A DNA stretch of 64,000 nt from Tyzzerella sp. (GTDB taxonomy: Bacteria > Bacillota > Clostridia > Lachnospirales > Lachnospiraceae), in the NCBI GenBank assembly GCA_017410145.1, contig JAFQRJ010000023.1, positions 124,001 to 188,000 of the forward strand. The letters run 5' to 3'. Within the stretch, counting starts at the first letter, position 1. Each line of letters begins with the position of its first letter. Shown piece by piece: positions 42,547-52,253 of the stretch. The position numbers were made by a program, and so were the translations under genes. Under the pieces are notes generated by a model. It made no database searches and was not told where the DNA came from. It worked only from the letters and a program-made list of their open reading frames with translations.

Positions 42547-43551
42547 TTACACCACCTTAAATATCTTCTGCGAAACTGCCTTTGTTTCTTTCCCCTTATC
42601 AACCTCCGCCTGCGCCTTTCTAAACTCCTCCATTCTTCTCAACTCTTCCTCTGCATCGTCAAAACTAATATGCGTATAAACATTCATCGTCACACTGATA
42701 TCCGAATGCCCCATTAAGTATTGCAGCGTCTTCGGATTCATCCCAGACTTCGCCATATTGGAGCAATAGGTATGTCTGCAAACATGCGGCGTGATATTCG
42801 GCATCTGCACTCGATAGATATCGTTATATCGTCCCACCATATTGTTGAATCGATGCTGCCAATGCATTGCCACAAGTGGATTGCCATCGTTGTCGTAGAA
42901 TAGAAACCCTGTATATCCATCAATCACCTTCTCTGTCTTCGGCGGCTCTCTATCCTCGATAATGGCTTGGAACATTTGTGCCACTTCCTCGGTAATCGGG
43001 ATCTTTCTCTTTCCGGCTTCGGTCTTTGTGGTTTCAATGATGTATCGCATATCAACCGTTCTCTGCAACTGATGGTCAATATTCACAGTTCTGTTCTTAA
43101 GGTCGATATCTTTAAGAGTCAATCCGCAGAACTCTGAAATACGCATTCCTGTATGAAACAGAATATACACCACTTCATAATATTTACAGTACACCACATC
43201 ATCGTGAACAAACTTCAGGAACTTTCGCATCTGTTCTCGGCTGACTGCCTCTCTGGTAACACTGTCATTTACCACCACGCCTGCCAGTTGAAATGCAAAT
43301 GGATTCTTAACTAAAATGTCATCATCCACTACCATCTGAAGGGCCGATCGTAACATCCCTCGCATATTGTGAATGGAACTGAAACTTTTCACATCTTCTT
43401 GTTGTAACTTTATTAAAAATATTTCACAGACGACCGAAAACTTACTTTCTCCGTTTTCCGCACATCTTTGCAGAAACTTCATGCCGATTCCGTAATATAC
43501 AGCCACTTCTTTAATAGTAAGCATGTACTTTTCATTTAATTTTAGTTCCAT
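42547..43551 (-). CDS. Tyrosine recombinase fused to an excisionase-like N-terminus (deletion remnant)
   Basis: 334 residues. Residues 1-40 look like a Tn916-type excisionase (KYMLTIKEVAVYYGIGMKFLQ, then RCAENGESKF). From about 45 the sequence jumps into the middle of a Tn916/Tn1549-type integrase core-binding domain (MLRSALQMVVDDDILVKNPF), so the arm-binding domain and start of the core-binding domain are absent. The catalytic domain is intact: Arg in HTGMRISEFCGLT, HVCRHTYCSNM (HxxR), MGHSDISVTMNVYTH with the nucleophilic Tyr. AGGAGG lies 8 bases before the ATG at 43551. Probably a xis-int fusion produced by deletion; activity doubtful. Confidence 0.8.
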   Translation of the reverse strand: MELKLNEKYMLTIKEVAVYYGIGMKFLQRCAENGESKFSVVCEIFLIKLQQEDVKSFSSIHNMRGMLRSALQMVVDDDILVKNPFAFQLAGVVVNDSVTREAVSREQMRKFLKFVHDDVVYCKYYEVVYILFHTGMRISEFCGLTLKDIDLKNRTVNIDHQLQRTVDMRYIIETTKTEAGKRKIPITEEVAQMFQAIIEDREPPKTEKVIDGYTGFLFYDNDGNPLVAMHWQHRFNNMVGRYNDIYRVQMPNITPHVCRHTYCSNMAKSGMNPKTLQYLMGHSDISVTMNVYTHISFDDAEEELRRMEEFRKAQAEVDKGKETKAVSQKIFKVV

Positions 43552-43629
43552 AGACATATCCTCCTCGTTTGGTATTTCTATATATGCTCTAAAACAAGGA
43601 AAATTCAAGATGTTTCACCACTTTACTTA

Positions 43630-43664
43630 CATAACAAAATGGAGATGCATCACACACCTCCATT
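43630..43664 (-). terminator. Terminator of the restriction operon
   Basis: AATGGAG (43638-43644) pairs with CTCCATT (43658-43664). On the minus strand the stem is followed by TTTGTTAT. Confidence 0.65.
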
Positions 43665-43787
43665 CTATAGTTATCTTCTATAACATATAGTATTACCTCG
43701 TCTCCACACAATGAGTACGACCTCTATCCCAAAGGCACATCCATTAGTAATACACACCTATTCACCATGCGCAATTCCATGTACAAA

Positions 43788-45041
43788 TCACACTTTCGCT
43801 TTCACACGTATATCATTTTTTCCATCCCTATCCTTTTTAGTAACTGTCCAAGAAAAAATTGTTCCGAATGTTTTCTTTTTTAATTTTATCCTCATGTTTT
43901 TTATATATGTGTCAATATCAATTATGCTATATAATTCAGAACCATTTTTATTTGTATGACATGTTACAATGTAATCTGCGATTTGCTCTCTTGTAGCACC
44001 ATCTCTAGCATCGCCACATAAACACCATCTTTCAAATTCATCTACATATGGAACAAATAGCTGCTCGAGTCTTTCGTATTCGCGCAAATGTTTCTTTCTA
44101 AAATTATTCGGACCACCATCTATACGATATTGTTCCAGCAATTTTTCAAATTCATCTGCAGGTTTTAAATCTAATAAGTCAACAGCATATCTGGCCGAAA
44201 ATTGATTTGCATGTACTGTATTCTTACTTGTATTTTTACAGCTAAATGTGTACTGCTTCTCCTTACCATCCGCAAATGTAACCAAAAGAATAACATCCGT
44301 TTTGGGTTTACCTCCCTGCTTAATAGTCCCATCAGAGTAGATATAGTCAGGCAAGCTAGGAATATTTCTTGTTGCTGATACACTAACAACATCCGCAGGA
44401 TTTATTTTTAAATAATCCATAATATCCTTGAACAAGTCATATTTCCAACCAACAACGCTTGAATCTGAATTTTTCCACAACTGAAAATTTTGTGGTAAAG
44501 TTAATACGCATACAAGAATAAGTTCAAATATTATTCCTTTTTTCGCCGCTTTAGAACCATTTAGCTCAATTCCAAGAACTTCGTCTTCAATTAGATGTAA
44601 AAATTCTGTTTGGTTATATATACCATCAATACTCGTTGCCACTTCTTTATTTCTCAATTTACGCTTTATGACAGAAAAATTGTGACTATTTTGTTCATCC
44701 AAATTATCAGGATACAGCACATACGATTTCTTTATTTCTTTTTCATTTTTCTTTATGTGAAAAGAATCCCATTCTTTTGCCTTAAATCTTCCATTATCAT
44801 AAGAAGTTTCGGTATGTATCATTATTTTAGTGCCATTCTCAAGTGTATATGTGTAATCACATCGAAATTGCCGTTGGTCTTTCCCTTCATAACCAAAATG
44901 AGGACTATTCATAACAGAAGTATTTTCCCCATCGAAGCCTTTAATAACCTTAGCATCTCGTAACAACCGCAAAATAGTTTCAATTGTTTTTCTTAGTGTA
45001 ACACCAGCATTTTGTTTCCGACTCTGATCATCATTTTGCAT
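43788..45041 (-). CDS. MspI-like restriction endonuclease, copy 1
   Basis: 417 residues. The C-terminal half resembles R.MspI: GGKPKTDVILLVTF (Asp of the PD-(D/E)XK site), FSCKNTSKNTVHANQFSA (Lys of SCK), FERWCLCG, and the closing IIDIDTYIKNMRIK ... TFGTIFSWTV. About 170 extra N-terminal residues are shared with copy 2 (SYVLYPDNLDEQN, SIDGIYNQTEF). It is 18 bases after the helicase and last in the operon. Two different MspI-like chains in one operon suggest a heterodimer or two strand-specific nicking activities. ATG at 45041 is 8 bases after AGGAGG. Confidence 0.78.
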   Translation of the reverse strand: MQNDDQSRKQNAGVTLRKTIETILRLLRDAKVIKGFDGENTSVMNSPHFGYEGKDQRQFRCDYTYTLENGTKIMIHTETSYDNGRFKAKEWDSFHIKKNEKEIKKSYVLYPDNLDEQNSHNFSVIKRKLRNKEVATSIDGIYNQTEFLHLIEDEVLGIELNGSKAAKKGIIFELILVCVLTLPQNFQLWKNSDSSVVGWKYDLFKDIMDYLKINPADVVSVSATRNIPSLPDYIYSDGTIKQGGKPKTDVILLVTFADGKEKQYTFSCKNTSKNTVHANQFSARYAVDLLDLKPADEFEKLLEQYRIDGGPNNFRKKHLREYERLEQLFVPYVDEFERWCLCGDARDGATREQIADYIVTCHTNKNGSELYSIIDIDTYIKNMRIKLKKKTFGTIFSWTVTKKDRDGKNDIRVKAKV

Positions 45042-45059
45042 CAACATTCCCTCCTGTAT

Positions 45060-46790
45060 TTATCTTCCGGAATAAATCTGTATCGGTGGAAATCTTAAAG
45101 CAACATCATTCTCACCAAGTGATTCTATTCGTGCTATATCTTCTAGCCATTCACGTAAAAAGCTTTCCGTGCCCTCATCTTCTCCTGAAACCTTTCTGAA
45201 AGACACCTTATTGCTGCAAGGCAAATTAATCCTCACAGTCTCATTAAGTGGAGTACCTAGTTCATCCTTTAATTCAATTCCAGCTGCGAAACGACGAATA
45301 TCAGATACAAAATCCAAAACAATGACTTTTTCTTTATCATCCGCCAAACGCAATCCTCTGCCCAATTGCTGAATAAAAATTCTCCTAGAATGTGTTACGC
45401 GCTGAAAAACAATTATATTTACATCAGGCACATCAATACCTTCATTAAAAACATCAACCACACATAATACATTTATTTTACCGTCAGAAAAATCACTTAA
45501 TACTTTGTTGCGTTCAAACTGCGTCATTGCAAAGCCTTTATCATTGCCAGAATACAATGCTGCTGCATTACAAAAACCAAGTTGGTTAAGTTTTCGTTTC
45601 ATAGTATCTGCATGTTCAATCGTACCACAAAAAACAATAGCTCTAGGATTATACTGGTCTTTCCAAGTTCTCTGAAGTTCCTCCACAACAGAGTCATCCC
45701 ATTGATTTATAAACAATGTTCTGTTAATCTGTTTAGGCGAGAATTTATCACCACTTAATCGCTTTAAACCATCCCAATCTATATTATCAGTATAAATACG
45801 GTAATCTACATTGGCGAGATAACCATGTTTCATACCATAAACCATATCTATTGTGGTTAGTGGTTTTCCAAAGAACTGTTCCACTTCCACCTCATCACTT
45901 CTCCACGGTGTGGCTGTCATACCCAACAAAAAAGGACCAAGCATACTACCACATTCCATATGTTCAAATAAAGAGGTGTACATTTTCATTCCACAATGAT
46001 GGCATTCATCACAGATAACAATATCAAATTCAGGTAATACTTTACCATTATCAATATAGTTATATACCGAATCAATACAAGCAAAAACATACTCATATGT
46101 TTCCAGCTGACGTTCGCTAGGTTTTTCTTTCCCATTCCATACTATTGTTCTTTCATTCACAGACATGAATTTCCAAAATTCTCGTTCTAACTGATATACA
46201 AGTTCATTTGTATGAGCCAATACTAGAAATCTTTTTCTTGAATTAGCCATTATACGTCTAGAAGCCTCTCCAGCAACAAATGTCTTCCCTAGACCAGTCG
46301 CTAAAACAATCATCGCCTGCTTCTTCCCGCTAAAAAAAGCATAAGCAATTTCTTTAATTGCTTCTTCTTGGTAGCTTCTAGGTTCATATGCGTTAGGATA
46401 TTCACGTTTTGCTTTTGATGCTATAATTTTAAGCTGAGGAACATCCCATAACTGTAAATTGATACCTCTAGCTTTCATCTTTATTTGCTGTGCCTTAGCC
46501 GACTCTTCAAAACCATTCAGGGACACAATGACCATCACTTGAGCACCATATGTAGCTGCAGCCTCAATAGTACGTTCTATCACCTTATTACCTACTTTGG
46601 CTCCCCAGCATTTAACCTGAATCAGCCATCGCTTACCATAATTATGTGCAATTATATCTGCACCTCTATCCCCCGACTGCCCTACTATTCGCGCATCCTT
46701 ATATCCCGCAACAAGTAACACTCTCGTCACAAGTCTTTCAAATGCCTGCCATGAACTTACACTAACTTCTTCATAATCAACGAACATCAT
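45060..46790 (-). CDS. Mrr-like nuclease domain fused to SF2 helicase
   Basis: 576 residues. Residues about 1-120 are an Mrr-type restriction domain: QSGDRGADIIAHNYGKRWLIQ carries the D and QVK catalytic positions. From about 135 follows an SF2 helicase: Q-motif-like EPRSYQEEAIKEI, Walker A LATGLGKTFVA, DEXH box CDECHHCG, TATPWRSDE, VFCGTIEHAD, and motif VI FIQQLGRGLR. This architecture is known from restriction systems with MutL/MORC-type ATPases. It probably translocates DNA or remodels the complex. Its start overlaps the MORC-like gene by 14 bases. Confidence 0.85.
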   Translation of the reverse strand: MMFVDYEEVSVSSWQAFERLVTRVLLVAGYKDARIVGQSGDRGADIIAHNYGKRWLIQVKCWGAKVGNKVIERTIEAAATYGAQVMVIVSLNGFEESAKAQQIKMKARGINLQLWDVPQLKIIASKAKREYPNAYEPRSYQEEAIKEIAYAFFSGKKQAMIVLATGLGKTFVAGEASRRIMANSRKRFLVLAHTNELVYQLEREFWKFMSVNERTIVWNGKEKPSERQLETYEYVFACIDSVYNYIDNGKVLPEFDIVICDECHHCGMKMYTSLFEHMECGSMLGPFLLGMTATPWRSDEVEVEQFFGKPLTTIDMVYGMKHGYLANVDYRIYTDNIDWDGLKRLSGDKFSPKQINRTLFINQWDDSVVEELQRTWKDQYNPRAIVFCGTIEHADTMKRKLNQLGFCNAAALYSGNDKGFAMTQFERNKVLSDFSDGKINVLCVVDVFNEGIDVPDVNIIVFQRVTHSRRIFIQQLGRGLRLADDKEKVIVLDFVSDIRRFAAGIELKDELGTPLNETVRINLPCSNKVSFRKVSGEDEGTESFLREWLEDIARIESLGENDVALRFPPIQIYSGR

Positions 46791-49317
46791 CAACAACCTT
46801 CTTCTGAATAATATCAAAACTTAACTTTGCACGCTCTAGTTCTTCGGAAATCAATGTTTTTGCTTCTAAAAAGTCAACTAAAGAATCCATATAGTTTCCA
46901 TACTTACGCACAAGACGTTTCTGCATATCATATTTCAAGTCTACAGTTACACCTTCAATTTGTTCATATCTGTCTTTGAATATTATACCATCGAAAAATA
47001 ATTCCGGTTTAGCAAAAAAGAACTCTGCAACATATCTTTCGTCAAGATATACCATACAACTCCCATCTGTAAAAATCTTGCTTATCATTTCACCACGATT
47101 ATCATTCAATAAATTTGTAACAATATTCTGTACAATTTCATTTGGAAGATTTTGCTGTATATCTTCTGATATATAGTTACTAATTCGCTCATACATCTTT
47201 CGAATCAATTTCCTAATGCTATCCTTTATTGCCACTTCATCATTCTGCAATTGCTCCGAGTAAAAAGTTTCTAATATTTTCCATACCAGAGAAGAAACTG
47301 CATGCTCTTTATAAGATACAGACAAGCTCGGATAGTTTTCGTAAATAGCAATAGCCATTTCATAAGCAACAATATATTCCGGACTAATTCCATAAGCCGA
47401 AAACAAAGGATGTTTTAAATCAATATAAATCTTTTTTTCTCCAATACGATTAATTGTAAAGTAGGGTAAGTTGTCCTTTGCTCTATTTGGTGTAATACGA
47501 CTTGATGTTATAAATACACTCGCCTTATAGTTCTCGGTATATTTGCCGTCTGCAAGTTGCACAGAGCAATTATCAATAGACAATCTTATATCCTCATCCG
47601 AAATACCATCCAGGTACTCCTCAGATAGATGAAGCTTAGCTCCTCTCTTCTCCCCGCACTTGGAACAATAATCCAATAAAGGTGAGTTTTTGGCACCACA
47701 GATCTCACAACGCCATTCTTTTTCAATATCTAACTCCTGATTCGTCCCACAATGTTCACAAATCACTTGACTCATTTGAATTCTTTGACCACAATCAGGA
47801 TTTATGCATATTTTCCCTTTTAAAATATACCCACACGTATCACAAAGTTCAGCTTCATTAAAAACCTGTGTTCCGCACTCCGGACAAATCTCCAAATTAT
47901 CCAAAGGTTTTTCATCTGCCTTTTCAACAAGAGCCCACCAATCTTTTTCATCATAATAACCTGGCCTCTTTTCTCTGAAACCGCGTATATACTCTTCCAT
48001 AGTGGCTTTATCAAAAGTTACTGGTCTGTTCTGTGTTTCAGACCATTGACCAATATATAAACTTTTCCGTCCAGGAACACTCATTTGATGATATCCCTGA
48101 TAAAGCTTAAACATAATTGAATCATTTGGAATTTCACCTTGTTTCCCTGGCAACAAAGAAGCATTTCCTCTGATAAACTGAATAGCCCTAGACCATTCTG
48201 CCGTAGTTCTTACAAAATCACTTTTTGTATAATCGACCGGCATATAATCCATATGTAATTCACCAATAATGCGGCCACGCCCTTCATTCTCTTGAGGGTA
48301 TTCTGTTGTTTTTCTTCCAGCTTCATCCTCCCAGGTAAAGAACGCCTCTTTTTCACCAATACATATAGCTCTTCCATTTCGTATCAAATCAATACCAAAT
48401 TCTTGACGGTCCAAGTATCGTTGAATACCTATCCACCCATATAATCGTTCTTCAAGCGTCCTAACTGATGCGCTTCCACATTCAGGACAGTTTATTTCGT
48501 TTTCTGTCAAAAGAGCACCACAATTCACACAACGTCTTTCCATATGCAAAACATTATTAATTGTATATTTTGCATATATACTCCCATACTTTTTAGTCTC
48601 TACATAACGCTCTGCTGACCACACACATGGTTCATATGCGGTACAACGAACACCATTGACATAGATTTTGATCTTACCTTCTCGTAATACTGTAGCATAT
48701 ACTCTTCCAATCGCTTCACAGACCGCTTTGTCTGGCATCGATGCAAGTTTTTCAATATGTGTTCTTTTAGGATTACCTTTTTCCCACCATTGTGACACTT
48801 CAACAATAGTACCAGTAACAAACCCCTCTGGTTTTTCCATTTTTTTGCACGGAATATCGTAACTATTGTTTCTGGTCATTTCCTTTAAGTTAATTTTTAC
48901 ATCAATAAGAAAATCATCCGTTGCTTTAGTTGTTCTAAAATGAGTCTCCACTCCCAGCTTACCTGTAGCGATATTAAACCCCATTCCAAACAAACCCAAA
49001 GTATCAAACTTATTTTTGGAAGAATAGCCTGCAGTAACTGCCCTCTGTGTTTCCTCAATAGAAAGACCGACTGCGTTATCGCGCACCGACAAAACTCCCC
49101 TATCAGCTCTAATTTCTGCCAATGAAGGAATTTTTATATCGATAAGCGGATTCGTTATATCAATTCCCATTAATTTAGAACGTGAAAAAGAATCAATACT
49201 ATTATCAATCAATTCGTAAATCGATTGTAACGGCTTCATTGGGTTATCTGTAATGACAACAAGAATGTTTGCCATAGGCGTCACATTCATCGTTGTGCTT
49301 TCATATATTTCTGTCAT
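46777..49317 (-). CDS. MORC/MutL-type GHKL ATPase with zinc ribbons
   Basis: 846 residues. N-terminal GHKL ATPase motifs are SIYELIDNSIDSFSR (motif I), SVRDNAVGLS (motif II) and LGLFGMGFNIATGKLG (motif III). An S5-like domain follows, interrupted by a first CxxC pair (RRCVNCGALLTENEINCPEC). Around 490-600 lies a string of CxxC zinc ribbons (CPECGTQ, CDTCGY, CEHCGT, CEICGA, CSKCGE). A helical C-terminal region closes the protein. MORC-like ATPases in bacterial restriction operons were described by comparative genomics; their mechanism is unclear. ATG at 49317 follows AAGGAGAGG. Confidence 0.82.
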   Translation of the reverse strand: MTEIYESTTMNVTPMANILVVITDNPMKPLQSIYELIDNSIDSFSRSKLMGIDITNPLIDIKIPSLAEIRADRGVLSVRDNAVGLSIEETQRAVTAGYSSKNKFDTLGLFGMGFNIATGKLGVETHFRTTKATDDFLIDVKINLKEMTRNNSYDIPCKKMEKPEGFVTGTIVEVSQWWEKGNPKRTHIEKLASMPDKAVCEAIGRVYATVLREGKIKIYVNGVRCTAYEPCVWSAERYVETKKYGSIYAKYTINNVLHMERRCVNCGALLTENEINCPECGSASVRTLEERLYGWIGIQRYLDRQEFGIDLIRNGRAICIGEKEAFFTWEDEAGRKTTEYPQENEGRGRIIGELHMDYMPVDYTKSDFVRTTAEWSRAIQFIRGNASLLPGKQGEIPNDSIMFKLYQGYHQMSVPGRKSLYIGQWSETQNRPVTFDKATMEEYIRGFREKRPGYYDEKDWWALVEKADEKPLDNLEICPECGTQVFNEAELCDTCGYILKGKICINPDCGQRIQMSQVICEHCGTNQELDIEKEWRCEICGAKNSPLLDYCSKCGEKRGAKLHLSEEYLDGISDEDIRLSIDNCSVQLADGKYTENYKASVFITSSRITPNRAKDNLPYFTINRIGEKKIYIDLKHPLFSAYGISPEYIVAYEMAIAIYENYPSLSVSYKEHAVSSLVWKILETFYSEQLQNDEVAIKDSIRKLIRKMYERISNYISEDIQQNLPNEIVQNIVTNLLNDNRGEMISKIFTDGSCMVYLDERYVAEFFFAKPELFFDGIIFKDRYEQIEGVTVDLKYDMQKRLVRKYGNYMDSLVDFLEAKTLISEELERAKLSFDIIQKKVVDDVR

Positions 49318-49339
49318 TTGTAATCCTCTCCTTGTGCTA

Positions 49340-50512
49340 CTACTCAATCCTCATTTTTAACTGGATTTTCTTTCCTAATCCGCCTGATGGATATGTCCAC
49401 TTAAACATAGTCCCAAAATTTCCACTATATCCTCGTTTCCTAACTGTCTCTAAATATTCATCTATTGAACTAATTGTAATTTCTGATGTGTTGTCATTAT
49501 ATGTTACTAGGTACTGTGCCCATTGAGTACTTGGATTGCCGCTTCCTCCATTTCCTCCCAATACCCATTTATTCAACTGATCATTATACGCAATCATTCG
49601 ATATTCCATAGCTTCCACTGATGATTTTTGCATGCGCTCTATACTTCCGCATTGTTGAAATTCAATGATAGCACTAGCCAATTCTTCTTCCATTATTTGC
49701 AATGTATCAATAAATTGTTCTGCCGAATATTCATGAGCACTAACCCAATCTTTACTGGTCTTCTTGCAACTATACGTGAAAACAAACTCTCCTTCATAGG
49801 TATCCACTGTAACCAAGATATCCGTTTTGGGTTGTCCACCTGTCGGCAATTTAGGGATGTCATTTGTTGCAACTATACCTACCACTTGACTCCGTTTTAA
49901 CTCCATACTCTCCATAAAACCACGATATACATCATACATATAGCCAGTCTGGATATCATTCTCATTCTTCCATTTGGAATAATTATCTTGATTGTTCAGA
50001 ATTTCCACTATCCACTTTTCAAAGTTCACACCTCTTGAAGCCAAAGCTTTTCCCTTGCTTCCCATAAGCTCTAAAGCATACTTCTCTACACGAGCATACA
50101 TTTCACTTTGGCAAAAAACTCCGTCTACTGCTGAATAAGCTCTGGCATCAGCCAGTTTACGCTGATAACTCTTTGCAATCTTTGCCTCTTTCTCTGGAAG
50201 ACCATTCGGATATACAACAAAAGCTTTTTTAATATATCCATTAAGTCTTTTTAAATGTTCTGCATTCCACTGTTGAATGTTCATTCTATCGCTTCTAATA
50301 GAAGTAGTCGAGTGCAATAACCAGCATTCATGATTAGCGAATTCTATTCTATACTGAAAGAAAAATTGTTTCTCATCAAACCCCTTATATCCGTCTCTAT
50401 AATCTTCTACATAAGATACGATATAATCTTTATCAAAAAGGGACTCTATTAGTTCTTTCAAGTTCTCCTGGCCACTTATTCCTCGATTTGATTTTTCAGT
50501 ATTGTCACTCAT
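49340..50512 (-). CDS. MspI-like restriction endonuclease, copy 2
   Basis: 390 residues, alignable by eye with copy 1 from end to end. Catalytic region: GGQPKTDILVTVDTYEGEF and YSCKKTSKDWVSAHEYSAEQF. The C-terminal recognition region is ISSIDEYLETVRKRGYSGNF then GTMFKWTYPSGGLGKKIQ, very close to the end of R.MspI. R.MspI cuts CCGG; whether this one does cannot be told. It starts at ATG 50512 (AAGGAG eight bases upstream), overlapping nothing but directly following the methyltransferase stop. Confidence 0.8.
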   Translation of the reverse strand: MSDNTEKSNRGISGQENLKELIESLFDKDYIVSYVEDYRDGYKGFDEKQFFFQYRIEFANHECWLLHSTTSIRSDRMNIQQWNAEHLKRLNGYIKKAFVVYPNGLPEKEAKIAKSYQRKLADARAYSAVDGVFCQSEMYARVEKYALELMGSKGKALASRGVNFEKWIVEILNNQDNYSKWKNENDIQTGYMYDVYRGFMESMELKRSQVVGIVATNDIPKLPTGGQPKTDILVTVDTYEGEFVFTYSCKKTSKDWVSAHEYSAEQFIDTLQIMEEELASAIIEFQQCGSIERMQKSSVEAMEYRMIAYNDQLNKWVLGGNGGSGNPSTQWAQYLVTYNDNTSEITISSIDEYLETVRKRGYSGNFGTMFKWTYPSGGLGKKIQLKMRIE

Positions 50513-50514
50513 AG

Positions 50515-51921
50515 TCAATGCTCCTTTATAGCCTTTACAAGCTCTCGTGCAATAGCATTTGCGAGCAATGGAGGAATAGCATCTCCGATTTGCTCATACT
50601 TATCTTGTTCTTTATCTCCATGGAATTGAACATATGGCCCAGCAAACTGATACCAATCAGGGAAACTTTGTAATCTTGCTGCCTCTCTTGGAGTAATTGC
50701 TCGATTTAACTCAGGATGTAATATTTCATCCAAACAATGTGAAGTAACCGTAAAACTAGGTTCCTCCCATATCAATCTTCGGTTTCTGCTACCATAAATA
50801 ACATTTGGAAATAAATCTCTATATTGATCAATCTCTCCACTCTCACTCAATTTAGCAAAAGTTTCTTTCATGCTACCTTCTTTTGGAATAAGTTCCAAAA
50901 GTTGCTGTTTTCTTTTTATATGTCCCGGTCCTTTATGCGAAGTCACAATGTTGTCACTAAACAACCCCTGCTCAAGTAAATGCTCAGGAACATGTGAACA
51001 AACTCCATCCCCTTCATAATTTCCTCTCATTATTTCAACATAAATTTGTTGATTCTTACTCTTAAACTTTTGGGGATACTTATACGGAACAATATCACCA
51101 CCCTCTCCCATATCAATGATAGGAAGGTCTGATATAGCGTCTTGCGCGGTCACATAAGGATTCTCGCATCCAGGTCCATGTGTCTTTTTAGGATACTTAA
51201 ACACAACATCTTTCAAATCGCTTCGAATACCAACCAAAAACAATCTTTCTCTTGCTTGTGGCACACCATAATCGCATGCTTTCAGTAAAATAGTATCCTG
51301 TTTTCTTGATGCCAAACAATAATGAGGCTGTACGCTATTATCCTCAAAAGTGTCGCAAATATATTGAAACATTCCCCCTTTTACTCCTGCGTTATTCTTC
51401 TTTGAAAACATTCCCTTTACGTTTTCAAACAGAACAGCCTTTGTTCTAACAGCTCTTGAAATACGCACAATATTACTAAACAAATCATCTCTTTTGTCAC
51501 CAAGAGTTCTTGTTCCTGCCATACTGAAACTTTCACATGGCGCTCCACCGGCCACAACATCAACAGTTTCATTTTCAGAATCTATCCCATATCTGGCTTT
51601 GAGAAGATCCTTTATCATACCATTTGCAACCAAGTTAATATCACCATGAATCACTAAAGTCTGTGTGCTTTCATGCATGAACTCATCCAAATAATCCTTA
51701 TGAATACCATCTTCATCTGAATACTTCGACAAATGAAGTACCTCTGCATTATGACTTTTCGAATATGTTTCTACCGTAGTATCAGTCCATTCAACAGCGA
51801 TTAAAGGCAAAATTCCTGCCCACTTAAAACCAGTACATAATCCACCGGGACCCGAAAAGAGGTCTATACTAACCAGACTATAATGCTCCGCTCTCATTCT
51901 CTCCAACAAACTGTTATTCAT
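50515..51921 (-). CDS. C5-cytosine DNA methyltransferase
   Basis: 468 residues. Motif I is LFSGPGGLCTGF (21-32), motif IV GGAPCESFS with catalytic Cys129, motif VI ENVKG, motif VIII QARERLFLVG. A target-recognition region follows (about 240-390), then motif IX TPREAARLQSFPD and motif X QIGDAIPPLLANAIA. It protects host DNA by making 5-methylcytosine at the system's site. Start overlaps the RHH regulator stop. Length is above the M.HhaI size because of a long region between motifs VIII and IX. Confidence 0.92.
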   Translation of the reverse strand: MNNSLLERMRAEHYSLVSIDLFSGPGGLCTGFKWAGILPLIAVEWTDTTVETYSKSHNAEVLHLSKYSDEDGIHKDYLDEFMHESTQTLVIHGDINLVANGMIKDLLKARYGIDSENETVDVVAGGAPCESFSMAGTRTLGDKRDDLFSNIVRISRAVRTKAVLFENVKGMFSKKNNAGVKGGMFQYICDTFEDNSVQPHYCLASRKQDTILLKACDYGVPQARERLFLVGIRSDLKDVVFKYPKKTHGPGCENPYVTAQDAISDLPIIDMGEGGDIVPYKYPQKFKSKNQQIYVEIMRGNYEGDGVCSHVPEHLLEQGLFSDNIVTSHKGPGHIKRKQQLLELIPKEGSMKETFAKLSESGEIDQYRDLFPNVIYGSRNRRLIWEEPSFTVTSHCLDEILHPELNRAITPREAARLQSFPDWYQFAGPYVQFHGDKEQDKYEQIGDAIPPLLANAIARELVKAIKEH

Positions 51922-52096
51922 TGGTTTTTCCCCCTTTTTGTTCCTGTTTTTCTTTTAAAACCCTGGACGCTTCCTTCAAAGCAGTCCTTCTTACAAATTC
52001 GCTGTATGAAGCATACGCCTCTTCTTCAGCTGCACGTTTAAAAATTTCAAGCTCTTCTTCGCTCACACGAATGCTTATAGAAGTTGTTTTTCTCAT
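51914..52096 (-). CDS. Ribbon-helix-helix regulator of the restriction operon
   Basis: 60 residues: beta-strand TTSISIRVS followed by EEELEIFKRAAEEEAYASYS and FVRRTALKEASRVLKE, a CopG/Arc-type RHH fold. ATG at 52096 is 7 bases after AGGAGG. First gene of the operon and overlapping the methyltransferase start by 8 bases. It probably represses its own promoter, which carries three pentamer half-sites exactly one helical turn apart, and so acts as the system's control protein. RHH antitoxins of DUF6290 type look similar. Confidence 0.82.
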   Translation of the reverse strand: MRKTTSISIRVSEEELEIFKRAAEEEAYASYSEFVRRTALKEASRVLKEKQEQKGGKTNE

Positions 52097-52108
52097 CTTA
52101 CTACCTCC

Positions 52109-52133
52109 TGTAGACATTCTACATCAAGTGTAG
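52109..52133. promoter_or_regulatory. Operator of the RHH regulator: overlapping palindromes
   Basis: TGTAGACATTCTACA (52109-52123) and CTACATCAAGTGTAG (52119-52133) share the central CTACA. Half-sites TGTAG, CTACA, TGTAG start at 52109, 52119 and 52129, exactly 10 bp apart, and cover the -10 box and start region. This fits cooperative binding of RHH dimers. Confidence 0.65.
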
Positions 52134-52144
52134 TGCATTGTCAA
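52116..52144 (-). promoter_or_regulatory. Promoter of the restriction operon
   Basis: Minus-strand TTGACA (52144-52139) and TAGAAT (52121-52116), spacer 17. The -10 lies within the operator palindromes. Confidence 0.82.
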
Positions 52145-52253
52145 TGCGTTGCCCGGCGATGTTCTTATCCCTTGTTCATTTCAGCTTATCCTCAACCTAC
52201 TATTATTATATCCCCAATAATACTCTTCTCACTTTATACTGTAATGACATGCG

